Source: Pirellulales bacterium (GTDB lineage: Bacteria; Planctomycetota; Planctomycetia; Pirellulales; JACPPG01). Taken from it: a DNA stretch of 43,593 bases. Positions 7,874 through 15,616 of this stretch are shown here, in pieces (the first letter of the stretch is position 1; every line of letters starts with the position of its first letter). Location: NCBI GenBank assembly GCA_036490175.1, contig DASXEJ010000208.1:1-43593 (forward strand), written 5' to 3'. The notes below the pieces were generated by a model. That model saw nothing but the letters and a program-made list of their open reading frames with translations. It had not been told where the DNA came from and searched no databases. The translations under genes were made by a program, and so were the position numbers.

Positions 7874-8461
7874 TCACTGGTTGGGACCGCCATGCACGGG
7901 ATCCGCGATCACTTTCGAGTTTGCCACGGCCGTGGGGTTCAGTGTTGCGCGACCCCAGGCCACATCCACCGGCAAACGCGAGAAGTCCACGATGCAGCCA
8001 TCCCGACTGTAACAACTCAGATCGTGCGTCGCGCCCATGAAAATGCAGTCCACGGGGCACGGATCGACGCATAACGCACAGAACATGCACTTCGAGTAGT
8101 CAATCGTGAAGCCCGTGACTTTAAAACCCTTGCCATGCGTCACGCGCTCTTTACCAATATAGATGCAGTCGACAGGGCATGCCTTCGCACATTGGTCGCA
8201 GGCAATGCAAGTCGTCAAGTCGTAGCGATGAAAGCCCCGATAGCGCGGCGCCACGGGAACCGGCAATTCCGGGTATTCAAAACGCTCGGTGAACGTCTTG
8301 CGCTGTGGGTCATAGGTGACCAGCCAGTAGCGCATCGTGACCCACAAACCGTTGACAACGGTAAAAACCGCGTTTCGAATATTCCGCAGCCAGTCCAACA
8401 TACGTAAAAGCAACCCGCTGTGGTTAGGCTCGCGCGATGGTTTGGCATCTTGCCGAGGCAA
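7874..8461 (-). CDS. nuoI: NADH-quinone oxidoreductase subunit I (8Fe ferredoxin-like)
   Basis: Peripheral-arm subunit that carries clusters N6a and N6b and passes electrons toward NuoB. Two complete 4Fe-4S motifs are visible: CIACDQCAKACPVDC and CMFCALCVDPCPVDCIF, followed by the conserved segment containing HDLSCYSRDG. The N-terminal part includes an amphipathic helix (NAVFTVVNGLWVTMRYWLV) that anchors the subunit to the membrane arm in known structures. Length 195 aa. The ATG at 8461 is used; Met21 (MLDWLRN) is a possible shorter start. Unlike the usual nuoH-nuoI-nuoJ order, the gene lies 1.3 kb upstream of nuoA with two non-nuo genes between. It overlaps the 3' end of a putative hypothetical gene by 38 bp. 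Confidence 0.95.
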   Translation of the reverse strand: MPRQDAKPSREPNHSGLLLRMLDWLRNIRNAVFTVVNGLWVTMRYWLVTYDPQRKTFTERFEYPELPVPVAPRYRGFHRYDLTTCIACDQCAKACPVDCIYIGKERVTHGKGFKVTGFTIDYSKCMFCALCVDPCPVDCIFMGATHDLSCYSRDGCIVDFSRLPVDVAWGRATLNPTAVANSKVIADPVHGGPNQ

Positions 8462-8762
8462 CGACGAGGTGTTGGGCGCGCTTCCAACAGCTTTCTGTCT
8501 CGGTACGTTTCAAATTATAGACACGTCGACCTCTGCCGCAAGCGACGTCCGGCCGACGTGCCTTATCGATCAGGGTTTCGGCGTAGCGCCGCGCCGATTC
8601 CGATTTGGTCTCCCGCGCAACTTCAATCAGTTCCGCGGCTGCCAAGGCGACGATCTGAGTGCCAAGCCGATGTGGTCGACCGCTCGAATCCTTGATGGTG
8701 ACACGTTCCCCACGATGTTTCAATTCTTTGGGGGCATCGACACAGGCGGGAAGTCCACGCAT
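8424..8762 (-). CDS. Hypothetical protein (low confidence)
   Basis: Possible 112-aa cytoplasmic protein of unknown function. The ATG at 8762 has a GGGGG stretch about seven bases upstream. The middle (ERVTIKDSSGRPHRLGTQI, then AAAELIEVARETKSESARR) is helical and charged and looks more like real protein than the other frames in this interval. The 3' end overlaps the start of nuoI by 38 bp, which would allow coupling but also weakens the case. I recognise no domain. The last 35 residues, including the overlap, are rich in Cys, Thr and Arg and look less natural, so the gene may be frameshifted or not real. Confidence 0.35.
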   Translation of the reverse strand: MRGLPACVDAPKELKHRGERVTIKDSSGRPHRLGTQIVALAAAELIEVARETKSESARRYAETLIDKARRPDVACGRGRRVYNLKRTETESCWKRAQHLVVASARCQTIARA

Positions 8763-9266
8763 TGCAAACCCCCTGCGAACAAAAGATTCCACGGCCACTG
8801 GCACGGCAGAGCGATTGGTCTTGTCGAACTGACCACTCCTCGCCTGCCAGACACTATGCCTAGGCCGCGCGCCGTGCGTGTGCAAGGTTGCGACAGTTGG
8901 TTCCCAGAAGGACTCGGCAATCCGGCGGAGAAAAACCTCGAACTGCGCGCTTAACCCATTCCTGTATAAGTGGTTAAATCACACCATCTCGACACGCCCC
9001 GCTTTCGTCCCCTGCCGCAACGAGGACGCCAGGTAACGAATGGCATGCCAAAAGCCGCAAAAGTGCGAAAAAAATCTTGTCCGGCCGTTACGATCGCTTG
9101 ACTCCTTCTCGGGGCCACGTAGAGTGAATTGAGGTATATCACCTGGGTGATGTACGGAAGTTGACTCTATTTGTCGGTTTCCGTGATCGTGCGCCAGCAT
9201 GATCGCAGACCAAAAACAAGGAAGTCGCTCCCCCCAGGGAAGCTTTTTCAAGCGAAGGAACGTCCG
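8763..9266. other. Non-coding stretch upstream of csrA
   Basis: No convincing gene. It lies between divergently oriented units (hypothetical/nuoI on minus, csrA on plus) and so should hold promoters for both. The only structured element I see is the inverted repeat at 9134-9155, listed separately. Confidence 0.5.
9134..9155. promoter_or_regulatory. Near-perfect inverted repeat, operator candidate upstream of csrA
   Basis: Two 10-base arms, GTATATCACC and GGTGATGTAC, separated by TG; nine of ten positions pair. A TTGACT hexamer (possible -35) starts at 9161, immediately downstream, but the matching -10 is poor. The dyad lies about 110 bp before the csrA ATG. No terminator-like U-tract follows, so a protein-binding site is more likely than a terminator (inference). 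Confidence 0.35.
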
Positions 9267-9494
9267 ATGTTGGTCTTATCGCGGAAAAAGAACGAGAGTA
9301 TCGTCATCAACGATGACATTACGATCGTTGTCGTCGAGATCCGGGGGGATAAGGTGCGGCTGGGAGTCGAAGCTCCTAAAGAAGTGCCGGTGCATCGTAG
9401 CGAGGTCTATCAAGCCATCCATCGCAACGACTCGCTGGAGAAGCCCACCGCCAAACCCGACGTTGCTGGTGCCGAACCCGCGGCCGAAGCATAA
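9267..9494 (+). CDS. csrA: Carbon storage regulator CsrA (copy 1)
   Basis: Small dimeric RNA-binding protein that blocks or stabilises mRNAs through GGA motifs in 5' leaders. The start [18 protein letters not shown] is diagnostic, and the RNA-binding segment [22 protein letters not shown] contains the key VPVHR (Arg44 of E. coli CsrA). Length is 75 aa; after the core the tail is Pro/Ala-rich ([14 protein letters not shown]). The ATG at 9267 is preceded by GAAGGAA with good spacing; upstream in-frame codons exist but do not match the family. It appears monocistronic. A second, clearly different csrA is at 36292-36498. Confidence 0.96.
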   Translation: MLVLSRKKNESIVINDDITIVVVEIRGDKVRLGVEAPKEVPVHRSEVYQAIHRNDSLEKPTAKPDVAGAEPAAEA

Positions 9495-9723
9495 TCTTGC
9501 GAGCCGCAGTGCTGCAGGATTTCTTCTGAACGCTCAGAGCCGATCGATGGCCGGGCCCGATAGGCCGCTCGCATTCCTTCGAGCGATGTCTGGAAGTTGA
9601 CTTACACACGCCTCTGCGGCATCGCGCCGGGTGCCTGATCGCTGAGCCCGTCTTGTGGCGGTTAGAAGCCGCTCACGCTTTTGTCAGCACCGCCTCAATG
9701 GCGCCGCACATTCCGTTCGCTAC

Positions 9724-9752
9724 TTGACGGCCTTAGGCGGATGCGATTATAC
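9724..9752 (+). promoter_or_regulatory. Sigma70-type promoter of tRNA-Glu
   Basis: TTGACG (9724-9729) and TTATAC (9747-9752) are separated by exactly 17 bases and lie about 36 bases upstream of the mature tRNA start. This is the best housekeeping-type promoter visible in the window. Confidence 0.65.
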
Positions 9753-9787
9753 AGCCATCTGGGTATCCGTACGGTGCCCGAAAGTGC

Positions 9788-9861
9788 GGCCCCGTCGTCT
9801 AGCCGGCCTAGGACACAGGCCTTTCACGCCTGCAACACGGGTTCGAATCCCGTCGGGGTCA
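9788..9861 (+). tRNA. tRNA-Glu (anticodon TTC)
   Basis: A 74-nt cloverleaf can be drawn. The acceptor stem is GGCCCCG paired with CGGGGTC (one G-U), with discriminator A at 9861. The D arm is GTCTAGCC...AGGAC, the anticodon stem CAGGC/GCCTG encloses loop CTTTCAC (anticodon TTC), and the T arm is ACGGG-TTCGAAT-CCCGT. CCA is not encoded, so it must be added post-transcriptionally. The sequence resembles other bacterial tRNA-Glu genes. Confidence 0.97.
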
Positions 9862-10111
9862 TTGGTGCGCAGCGTTCAAAATCTTGGGATCTTTGCGCGC
9901 AGCTGGTAAGAATAACCAGGGGATTTGGTGCGACCACTGTTGCGGTCGTCAACCATTCCAGGGCTATGCCGCGTGCCGGTCTTAGCATGTGGGGTTTTCA
10001 TCTGGCTAATTCGCGGGCCGAGCACGTTTCCGCGTTTTTGCCGGCACTCCGCACAGCCTCCTACTCTTCAGTCGCTCAAGCCAGCGATTCGCTCAGCTTT
10101 TTATAGTAGCG

Positions 10112-11149
10112 ATGGGGGTCGATGTGGACTTTGACGCTGCCCAACCTTTCGACGCCCTGCTGATTGTTTCCTTTGGCGGGCCAGAGCAACCTGCCGACGT
10201 CATTCCTTTCTTGGAAAATGTGCTGCGCGGCAAACACGTCCCGCACGAGCGGATGTTGGAAGTTGCCGAACATTACCGGCAATTTGGCGGCAAGAGCCCG
10301 ATCAACGATCAGAATCGCGAGCTGATCAGGGCGCTCAAGCGGGAATTGGAGCGGCAGGGTCCGCATGTGCCCATCTATTGGGGCAACCGGAACTGGCACC
10401 CAATGCTCCCTGACACGCTACGTAAAATGGCGCAGGACGGCATTCGGCACGCGCTCGCCTTTTTCACGTCGGCCTACAGCTCCTATTCGGGCTGCCGCCA
10501 ATACCGCGAGAACATCGATCAAGCTCAGCGCGAAACAGGGCCCGAAGCCCCGCGCATCGAGAAACTGCGCGTCTTCTTTAATCATCCCCTCTTTATCGAA
10601 ACGATGATCGATCGCGTGGCCGCGGCGCTAGCGCTCATCCCGGCCGAGCGACGTTCGTGTACATTCCTGATTTTTACGGCCCACAGCATTCCCCTGGCGA
10701 TGGCCACCAATTGCGACTACGAGGCGCAGTTGCGCGAGGCCTGCGGGCTGGTTTCCAGGGCGTTCCCAGGCCACTCCTGGTGGCTGACTTATCAAAGCCG
10801 CAGCGGTCCGCCGTCTCAACCCTGGCTCGAACCGGATGTGGGTGATGCGCTGCGCGAATTGGCGCGCCAGGGCACACGCGATGTCATTGTTGTTCCGATC
10901 GGCTTCATCTCGGACCATCTGGAAGTGATCTATGATCTCGACACGGAAGCCAAGAAGATCAGCCAGGAATTGGGACTGAACATGGTCCGCGCCGCGACCG
11001 CCGGAACCGATCCGAGATTAATAAGCATGATTCGCGAATTAATTCTGGAGCGACTCGAGCCGGGGCGCGAACGCCGAGCCTTGGGGACGCTGGGTCCCAG
11101 CCATGATATTTGCCCGGCAGATTGTTGCATGCCACCGCGACGCGGCTGA
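10112..11149 (+). CDS. hemH: Ferrochelatase (proto- or coproporphyrin type)
   Basis: Inserts Fe2+ into a porphyrin at the end of haem synthesis. The 345-aa protein starts with DALLIVSFGGPEQPADVIPF, typical of the family. The metal-site His191 is in IFTAHSIP and the catalytic Glu271 in GFISDHLEVIYDLD. It also shows YWGNRNWHPML and FTSAYSSYSGCRQYRENI, which resemble the actinobacterial/firmicute coproporphyrin ferrochelatase branch. The C-terminus contains Cys334, Cys338 and Cys339 (HDICPADCC) and a distal Cys128, so a 2Fe-2S cluster like that of mycobacterial and animal enzymes is possible but unproven. The ATG at 10112 is the only reasonable start. It appears monocistronic between the tRNA and the thioesterase gene. 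Confidence 0.93.
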   Translation: MGVDVDFDAAQPFDALLIVSFGGPEQPADVIPFLENVLRGKHVPHERMLEVAEHYRQFGGKSPINDQNRELIRALKRELERQGPHVPIYWGNRNWHPMLPDTLRKMAQDGIRHALAFFTSAYSSYSGCRQYRENIDQAQRETGPEAPRIEKLRVFFNHPLFIETMIDRVAAALALIPAERRSCTFLIFTAHSIPLAMATNCDYEAQLREACGLVSRAFPGHSWWLTYQSRSGPPSQPWLEPDVGDALRELARQGTRDVIVVPIGFISDHLEVIYDLDTEAKKISQELGLNMVRAATAGTDPRLISMIRELILERLEPGRERRALGTLGPSHDICPADCCMPPRRG

Positions 11150-11285
11150 TAGTAACGGCAGCTGCTGGTCGCTTCAGCGCGATTGCTCTTAATGAACCCA
11201 TCCACTTGCGATCGCCGCATTCCGCCATGACGTCGCGCACGCGTCCCTCGTTCTAGCAACCTGATTTTCCGGCTGGGTTAGTAAA

Positions 11286-11720
11286 ATGGCTGACGAAGAG
11301 CATTTCCGAAAACTCGAACGGATGTACGTCCGCGCGCCCGGCAACGATTACTACGCACCGCGACTGACGATCTCGCACGGCGCCACCGAACTTGTGATCC
11401 CGATTGATCGGCGGTTTTATCACAGTGCCGGTGCGGCTCACGGTTCGGTCTACTTCAAAGCGCTCGATGACGCCGCGTTCTTCGCCGTGAATTCGCTTGT
11501 CGAGGATGTGTTCGTATTGACCGTCACGTTCACAACCTATTTGACTGGCCCCATCTCGGACGGGGCGATGCACGCCCGGGGTCGGGTTGTCCACGCAGCG
11601 AAGAGCTTCTTCGTGGCCGAAAGCGTGGTCTGCGACACGGCCGGCCACGAAATTGGTCGCGGTAGCGGTACCTTCACCCGCAGCCGTGTCCAGCTCGCCC
11701 CCGAGATCGGCTATCACTAA
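11286..11720 (+). CDS. PaaI-like hotdog-fold thioesterase
   Basis: 144-aa protein of the PaaI/YigI hotdog family, expected to hydrolyse acyl-CoA thioesters in the cytoplasm; the substrate cannot be inferred. The hotdog helix and active-site loop are seen in FYHSAGAAHGSVYFKALDDAAFFAV (about 44-68), where AHGS takes the place of the usual HGG and D62 is a plausible catalytic acid. Two strands follow: VLTVTFTTYLTGP, then AMHARGRVVHAAKSFFVAESVV, the normal order. Start is ATG 11286. It lies 136 bp downstream of hemH, with no sign of a shared operon. Confidence 0.8.
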   Translation: MADEEHFRKLERMYVRAPGNDYYAPRLTISHGATELVIPIDRRFYHSAGAAHGSVYFKALDDAAFFAVNSLVEDVFVLTVTFTTYLTGPISDGAMHARGRVVHAAKSFFVAESVVCDTAGHEIGRGSGTFTRSRVQLAPEIGYH

Positions 11721-12108
11721 GACGGAGTAGGGCGGGGCGACGGACAAACCCCCTGACGAAAACCTCCTCACCCGCTTCGTCTCAAGTCCCGCCCCCAGTC
11801 CGGCCGATTGGGCTGATGGACGGATTGTGCCATTTGCGGTGAGTTTGACGGCGACACCTGCCAGCACTGCTGGCAGCCACCCCTATAGATGCTCGACAGT
11901 CATCGCTTTGTTGAATGTCACCTCAGACGACGCAGTGTCCAACTCAACCCAAGTGGCCTCCAAAAACTGAGTCAAAAGCTCTTCGAATTGACCCGTTCGT
12001 GCCGTGCCGAGTATCCTGCCGCTCCGAGGTTGCACCGGTGACCGGCATTAAGTTTGTGCTGCTACAACAGATCGTAGAATTGCCCGCGCCAGGGAAGGTC
12101 GGGGCGTC
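11721..12108. other. 388-bp non-coding stretch
   Basis: No gene is recognisable. A perfect 8-bp hairpin CTGCCAGC-ACT-GCTGGCAG occupies 11858-11876 and may end the upstream transcript, although no U-tract follows. The rest presumably contains the promoter for the glycosyltransferase gene. Confidence 0.4.
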
Positions 12109-13419
12109 ATGAGTTTTTTAGCGATTACATGGCTCGTTCTGGCCGCTTGCGCCATGGCGCAAGTGCTGCTGCTAACGTTGCAAACGTACGAGCATCGCCG
12201 TTTCGCCCGCAGCCGACTCCGCAACGCCCGGACCACGGCCATGCATGCGCGCATTCGGTTGTTGGCGCCGTGCAAAGGGGTCGACGTTGGCCTGGCAGAC
12301 AATCTGCGGCCGCTGCTCGCGCAAGATTATCCAAACTATGAGGTCGTTTTCATCGTCGAGAGCGCCGACGATCCGGCCTGCAACACCATTCGACAACTGA
12401 TGGTCGAGAGTCGCAGCGTTCCTGTCCGGCTGCTGATCTCTGGCAAAGCCGTCGAAACGGGCCAGAAGGTGCATAACCTGCTGGCTGGCACGGCCGACTT
12501 GCCGACCGATGTCGAGATCCTGGCGTTTGTCGATTCCGACGCCCGTCCGCATCCGGCCTGGTTGCGATTGCTAGTGCAACGCCTCGATGCGCCGGGTGCG
12601 GCCGCCGCGACCGGTTATCGCTGGTTCGTTCCCACGCGGCCATCACTCGCCGCTTACATTCAATATTCGATCAACGCCTGCGCCGCGGTGATGTACCGTG
12701 CCGACGCCCGCAGACTTGTGTGGGGCGGCTCGTGGGCGATTCGCCGTGACAAGTTCGAGGAATGCGGCCTCCGCGCCGCCTGGCATGGCACGCTCAGCGA
12801 CGACCTGGTGGCCTCGCGTGTCCTGCGCAAAGCGCGGATGCGTGTCGAGTTCGAACCGGCCTGCATGCTGCCGTCCCCTTTGGAACTCGATGTCGGCCAG
12901 ATGTTCGAGTTTTTGCGGCGCCAGTATATCGTGGGCCGCACGTATGCCGTCCGTAACTGGACCCTGGGGTTCGCGGCGATTGTTACGACAGCCGTTGCCT
13001 TTTGGGCAGGACTGGCGGCGATCGGAGTCGGGCTAATTGTGGGAGCCAACTGGACTTGGATCCCCGCACTGTTCTGCTGCTCGTGGTATGTGCTCAACGT
13101 CGCGCGTGGGTACATGCGGCGTGCTACGGCGCGTACTTATTTCGCCGATCGATTCCCAGTGCTCGCCCGCGCATGCTTGTTCGACGCGTGGTGTATCCCC
13201 CTCACGGCCCTGGTCAATGCCAGCGCCATGGTGGCGGCAGCCCTCGGCTCGCGGATTACCTGGCGCGGAAACACCTACCGAATCTATCAGGGCGGACGAA
13301 TTAGCGTCATCAATCCCGCGCGGATCGATTTGCCGCATGGCGTGCGCATCGATCGGGCTCAAGAGGTCTTTGATCTCTTTCAGTCCAAGCCGCGCGAGCA
13401 AAACAAGAAGTTCGTATAA
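12109..13419 (+). CDS. Membrane GT2/GT21-like glycosyltransferase (ceramide-glucosyltransferase/HpnI type)
   Basis: 436 aa. An N-terminal TM anchor (about 3-25) is followed by a GT-A catalytic domain: IRLLAPCKG, YEVVFIVESADDPA, the metal-binding FVDSDARPHP (Asp142/Asp144) and GTLSDDLVASRVL (Asp231/232). The usual (Q/R)XXRW motif is replaced by FLRRQYIVGRTYAVRNW. Several C-terminal TM segments follow (about 287-395). This layout matches ceramide glucosyltransferase and HpnI relatives that transfer sugar to a lipid at the membrane. The acceptor is unknown. It ends 15 bp before the radical SAM gene, so the two are almost certainly one operon. HpnI in hopanoid-producing bacteria adds N-acetylglucosamine to bacteriohopanetetrol; a similar role here is inference. 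Confidence 0.82.
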   Translation: MSFLAITWLVLAACAMAQVLLLTLQTYEHRRFARSRLRNARTTAMHARIRLLAPCKGVDVGLADNLRPLLAQDYPNYEVVFIVESADDPACNTIRQLMVESRSVPVRLLISGKAVETGQKVHNLLAGTADLPTDVEILAFVDSDARPHPAWLRLLVQRLDAPGAAAATGYRWFVPTRPSLAAYIQYSINACAAVMYRADARRLVWGGSWAIRRDKFEECGLRAAWHGTLSDDLVASRVLRKARMRVEFEPACMLPSPLELDVGQMFEFLRRQYIVGRTYAVRNWTLGFAAIVTTAVAFWAGLAAIGVGLIVGANWTWIPALFCCSWYVLNVARGYMRRATARTYFADRFPVLARACLFDAWCIPLTALVNASAMVAAALGSRITWRGNTYRIYQGGRISVINPARIDLPHGVRIDRAQEVFDLFQSKPREQNKKFV

Positions 13420-13434
13420 GTCGGAGAATCTGTC

Positions 13435-14928
13435 ATGCATGTTGTCCTGTGGGATACGCGCGAACTCGACGTCGCAAAGGATTTCGCCGGTGGGTTTGGC
13501 GTCGGCCAATATCACGGCCAGGGCGGCTTCCGCGGCCGCATGATCCGTTGGGCCTATAAACGCGATCGACGGCCGGTGGCGCTCAACTTTGCTTATCTGG
13601 CCGCTATCTTCCGCCGGCTCGGGCACACGGTTGAGTACGTCGAAGACCACGCTCCCACAGGCGCCGACTTGTACGTCTTCAACCCCTCGCTCATTACCCT
13701 CCACTTAGAGATCGCGGCTATCCGCGAGGTGTTGGCCAAGAACCCTCGCGCGAAAGTATTCGTCATCGGATTGGTAGGTTACGCAATACCTGAAGCTTTT
13801 AAAGATTTGGACGTGACGATCGTCCGCGGCGAACCCGAGCAATTGCTGTGGAAACTCGACGATGTGCTCGCCGACACGACGGGCACCGTCGACGTGGGAA
13901 GTGTGCGCGAGTTAGATCACTTGCCCTTTCCGGACTGGTCGCCGTTTGATCCGGGCAAGTTCCGCATCGGATACGACTTCACGCGGTTTCCGACAGGCTT
14001 GATTCAGCAAAGCCGCGGTTGCACATTTTCCTGCAATTATTGCCCGTATATTATCGTGGAAAACTCGACGCGATTCCGCACGCCTGAAAGTGTGTTCGAG
14101 GAACTACGGCACGGCATGCAGACGTACGGCTTCCGGTCGTTCAAATTCCGGGATCCGCTTTTTGGTTTGGATCGCAAGCGCGTGTTGCGATTGGCAGAGC
14201 TGATCGGCAAACTGCCCCGCAAGATCGAATTCTCCATCGAAAGCCGGATCGATTTGCTCCGACCGGAGACGCTGCGCGTCCTGCGCGAAGTGGGACTGAC
14301 AAGTATCACGGTGGGCATTGAAACGCCCGACGAAGGAACGCTCAAGCAGTACAAACGGGCCCCGATCAAGGACGACAAGCAGCGCGATTTCGTCACGCTT
14401 TGCCGAGGGCTGGGAATTCGCACCGTAGCCGGTTTCATGATCGGCTTCCCGGGCGATACGGTCGACTCGATCCGCCACGTGTTGGCCTACGCCAAGTCAG
14501 CCAACCCGACCTACGCCAATTTCAACATTGTCACTCCCTATCCCGGCACCGAGTTCTTCCAACAGGTGAAGGATCAGATCGCGGATTTCGACTTCACCAA
14601 GTACAACGTCTACACGCCGGTAATGAAGTACGAACACCTAACGCCGGAACAAGTGCAATTCTGGCATGCCAAGTGTTTCATGCGGTTCTTCTTCCGCTGG
14701 GAATGGCTCACCAGCAACGCGCATCTGCTGTGGCCCAAGCTGGGCTTGCTAGGCGTGGGACGCAAATACGCGAAGCAGGCAGCGGCCATGGTCCCGGTCT
14801 CTCAGCCGCTCGAACAGGCAAAGCCTGCGGGGCTGCCGATCCTGGACAAGGCTCGCGAATTGCGCGCCGATCAGCCGCATAGGCACTCCACGACCGATAA
14901 GCCGGCCGGCACCAAGAGACCTTCGTAG
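13435..14928 (+). CDS. Radical SAM protein, HpnJ/BchE-like architecture
   Basis: 497 aa. The N-terminal 160 residues form a Rossmann-like region in the position of a cobalamin-binding domain (LAAIFRRLGHTVEYVED, VFVIGLVGYAI), without the DxHxxG cobalamin-ligand motif. The radical SAM core begins at GLIQQSRGCTFSCNYCPYI, with cluster cysteines 196, 200 and 203. It continues with SIESRIDLLRPETLRVLREVGL and TVGIETPDEGTL, both typical of the B12-radical SAM superfamily. The C-terminal 60 residues look disordered. Start is ATG 13435 with GGAGA upstream, 15 bp after the glycosyltransferase. In hopanoid clusters a GT (HpnI) and a radical SAM protein (HpnJ) are also adjacent, but no other hpn gene is visible here, so the substrate remains open. 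Confidence 0.85.
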   Translation: MHVVLWDTRELDVAKDFAGGFGVGQYHGQGGFRGRMIRWAYKRDRRPVALNFAYLAAIFRRLGHTVEYVEDHAPTGADLYVFNPSLITLHLEIAAIREVLAKNPRAKVFVIGLVGYAIPEAFKDLDVTIVRGEPEQLLWKLDDVLADTTGTVDVGSVRELDHLPFPDWSPFDPGKFRIGYDFTRFPTGLIQQSRGCTFSCNYCPYIIVENSTRFRTPESVFEELRHGMQTYGFRSFKFRDPLFGLDRKRVLRLAELIGKLPRKIEFSIESRIDLLRPETLRVLREVGLTSITVGIETPDEGTLKQYKRAPIKDDKQRDFVTLCRGLGIRTVAGFMIGFPGDTVDSIRHVLAYAKSANPTYANFNIVTPYPGTEFFQQVKDQIADFDFTKYNVYTPVMKYEHLTPEQVQFWHAKCFMRFFFRWEWLTSNAHLLWPKLGLLGVGRKYAKQAAAMVPVSQPLEQAKPAGLPILDKARELRADQPHRHSTTDKPAGTKRPS

Positions 14929-14935
14929 ACCCGGC

Positions 14936-15616
14936 TTAGCGCACCACGATCACATGCCACTTGCCAGGACCGTGTACGCCGGTCGTGAGCGTCATTTCGA
15001 TATCGCCCGTCTTGCTGGGGCCGGTGATCATCGCCAAATTGCTGGGCAAGTTGTCGTAACCAGCCCGACGCAGCTCGGCGAACAAATCGAACAAATCAGG
15101 CAGGATCTGCGCTCGTTCGACGATCGCCACGTGTACCGGGGGCAGCAAGCTCGCCAATCGTTCTTGGCCACGCTGCGCGATCATGACCAGACTGCCGGTC
15201 TCGGCAATGGCGAAACTAGCACTTGTGATGCCGATGTCGGCAGCCAACATACTTTTACGCCGCGCATCGTACGACAGCGCCGCAAGCGACTGACTATTGC
15301 TCTGCGCGATCTTGCGTTCGGCGAGCAATTCGTCGAGTTGCAATCGGTCGAGCAGCGGATGTTGCCAACAAAAGGCGCTGCGCGGCCGATAAAGCTCCAG
15401 CAGCGCGCCTAAAGCCGTCCGTGCAGCCGCCAAATCGTCTACAACCGTCGCCTGACCTCCTACGGCGGCAATCTCGTGCGCCAGGCACACTGCCAGATCG
15501 CCCCCTCCGCCAACATATCCGGCCCCGTCAGGGATATCTGCGTTTACATCGACACGATAGGCGCGCCCCGCGGCCGCCGCAGTGCGAACGCGGGTCAGAA
15601 ACTCCTCGCGGTTCAA
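14936..15616 (-). CDS. lutC: LutC-type LUD domain protein
   Basis: 226-aa protein of the LUD (lactate utilization) family; in Bacillus LutABC oxidises L-lactate to pyruvate. The LUD core is visible: AADIGITSASFAIAETGSLV, then LPPVHVAIVERAQILPDL, and the closing MTLTTGVHGPGKWHVIVV. Those alanine/glycine stretches match the equivalent segments in LutB, as expected for paralogous domains. The start is a TTG at 15616 that overlaps the lutB stop (TTGA), so translation is probably coupled. It converges with the radical SAM gene on the plus strand only 8 bp away. No lutA-like CCG-domain gene is present nearby. Confidence 0.9.
   Translation of the reverse strand: MNREEFLTRVRTAAAAGRAYRVDVNADIPDGAGYVGGGGDLAVCLAHEIAAVGGQATVVDDLAAARTALGALLELYRPRSAFCWQHPLLDRLQLDELLAERKIAQSNSQSLAALSYDARRKSMLAADIGITSASFAIAETGSLVMIAQRGQERLASLLPPVHVAIVERAQILPDLFDLFAELRRAGYDNLPSNLAMITGPSKTGDIEMTLTTGVHGPGKWHVIVVR

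Noticed and set aside
8337..8954. 205-codon plus-strand frame opposite nuoI start and the hypothetical gene
   Set aside because: Cys/Phe/Arg-rich composition with no motif; the antisense frame looks more like protein.
9560..9596. Hairpin CGCTCG...CGAGCG after csrA1 considered as terminator
   Set aside because: Only six base pairs and no U-tract; not convincing.
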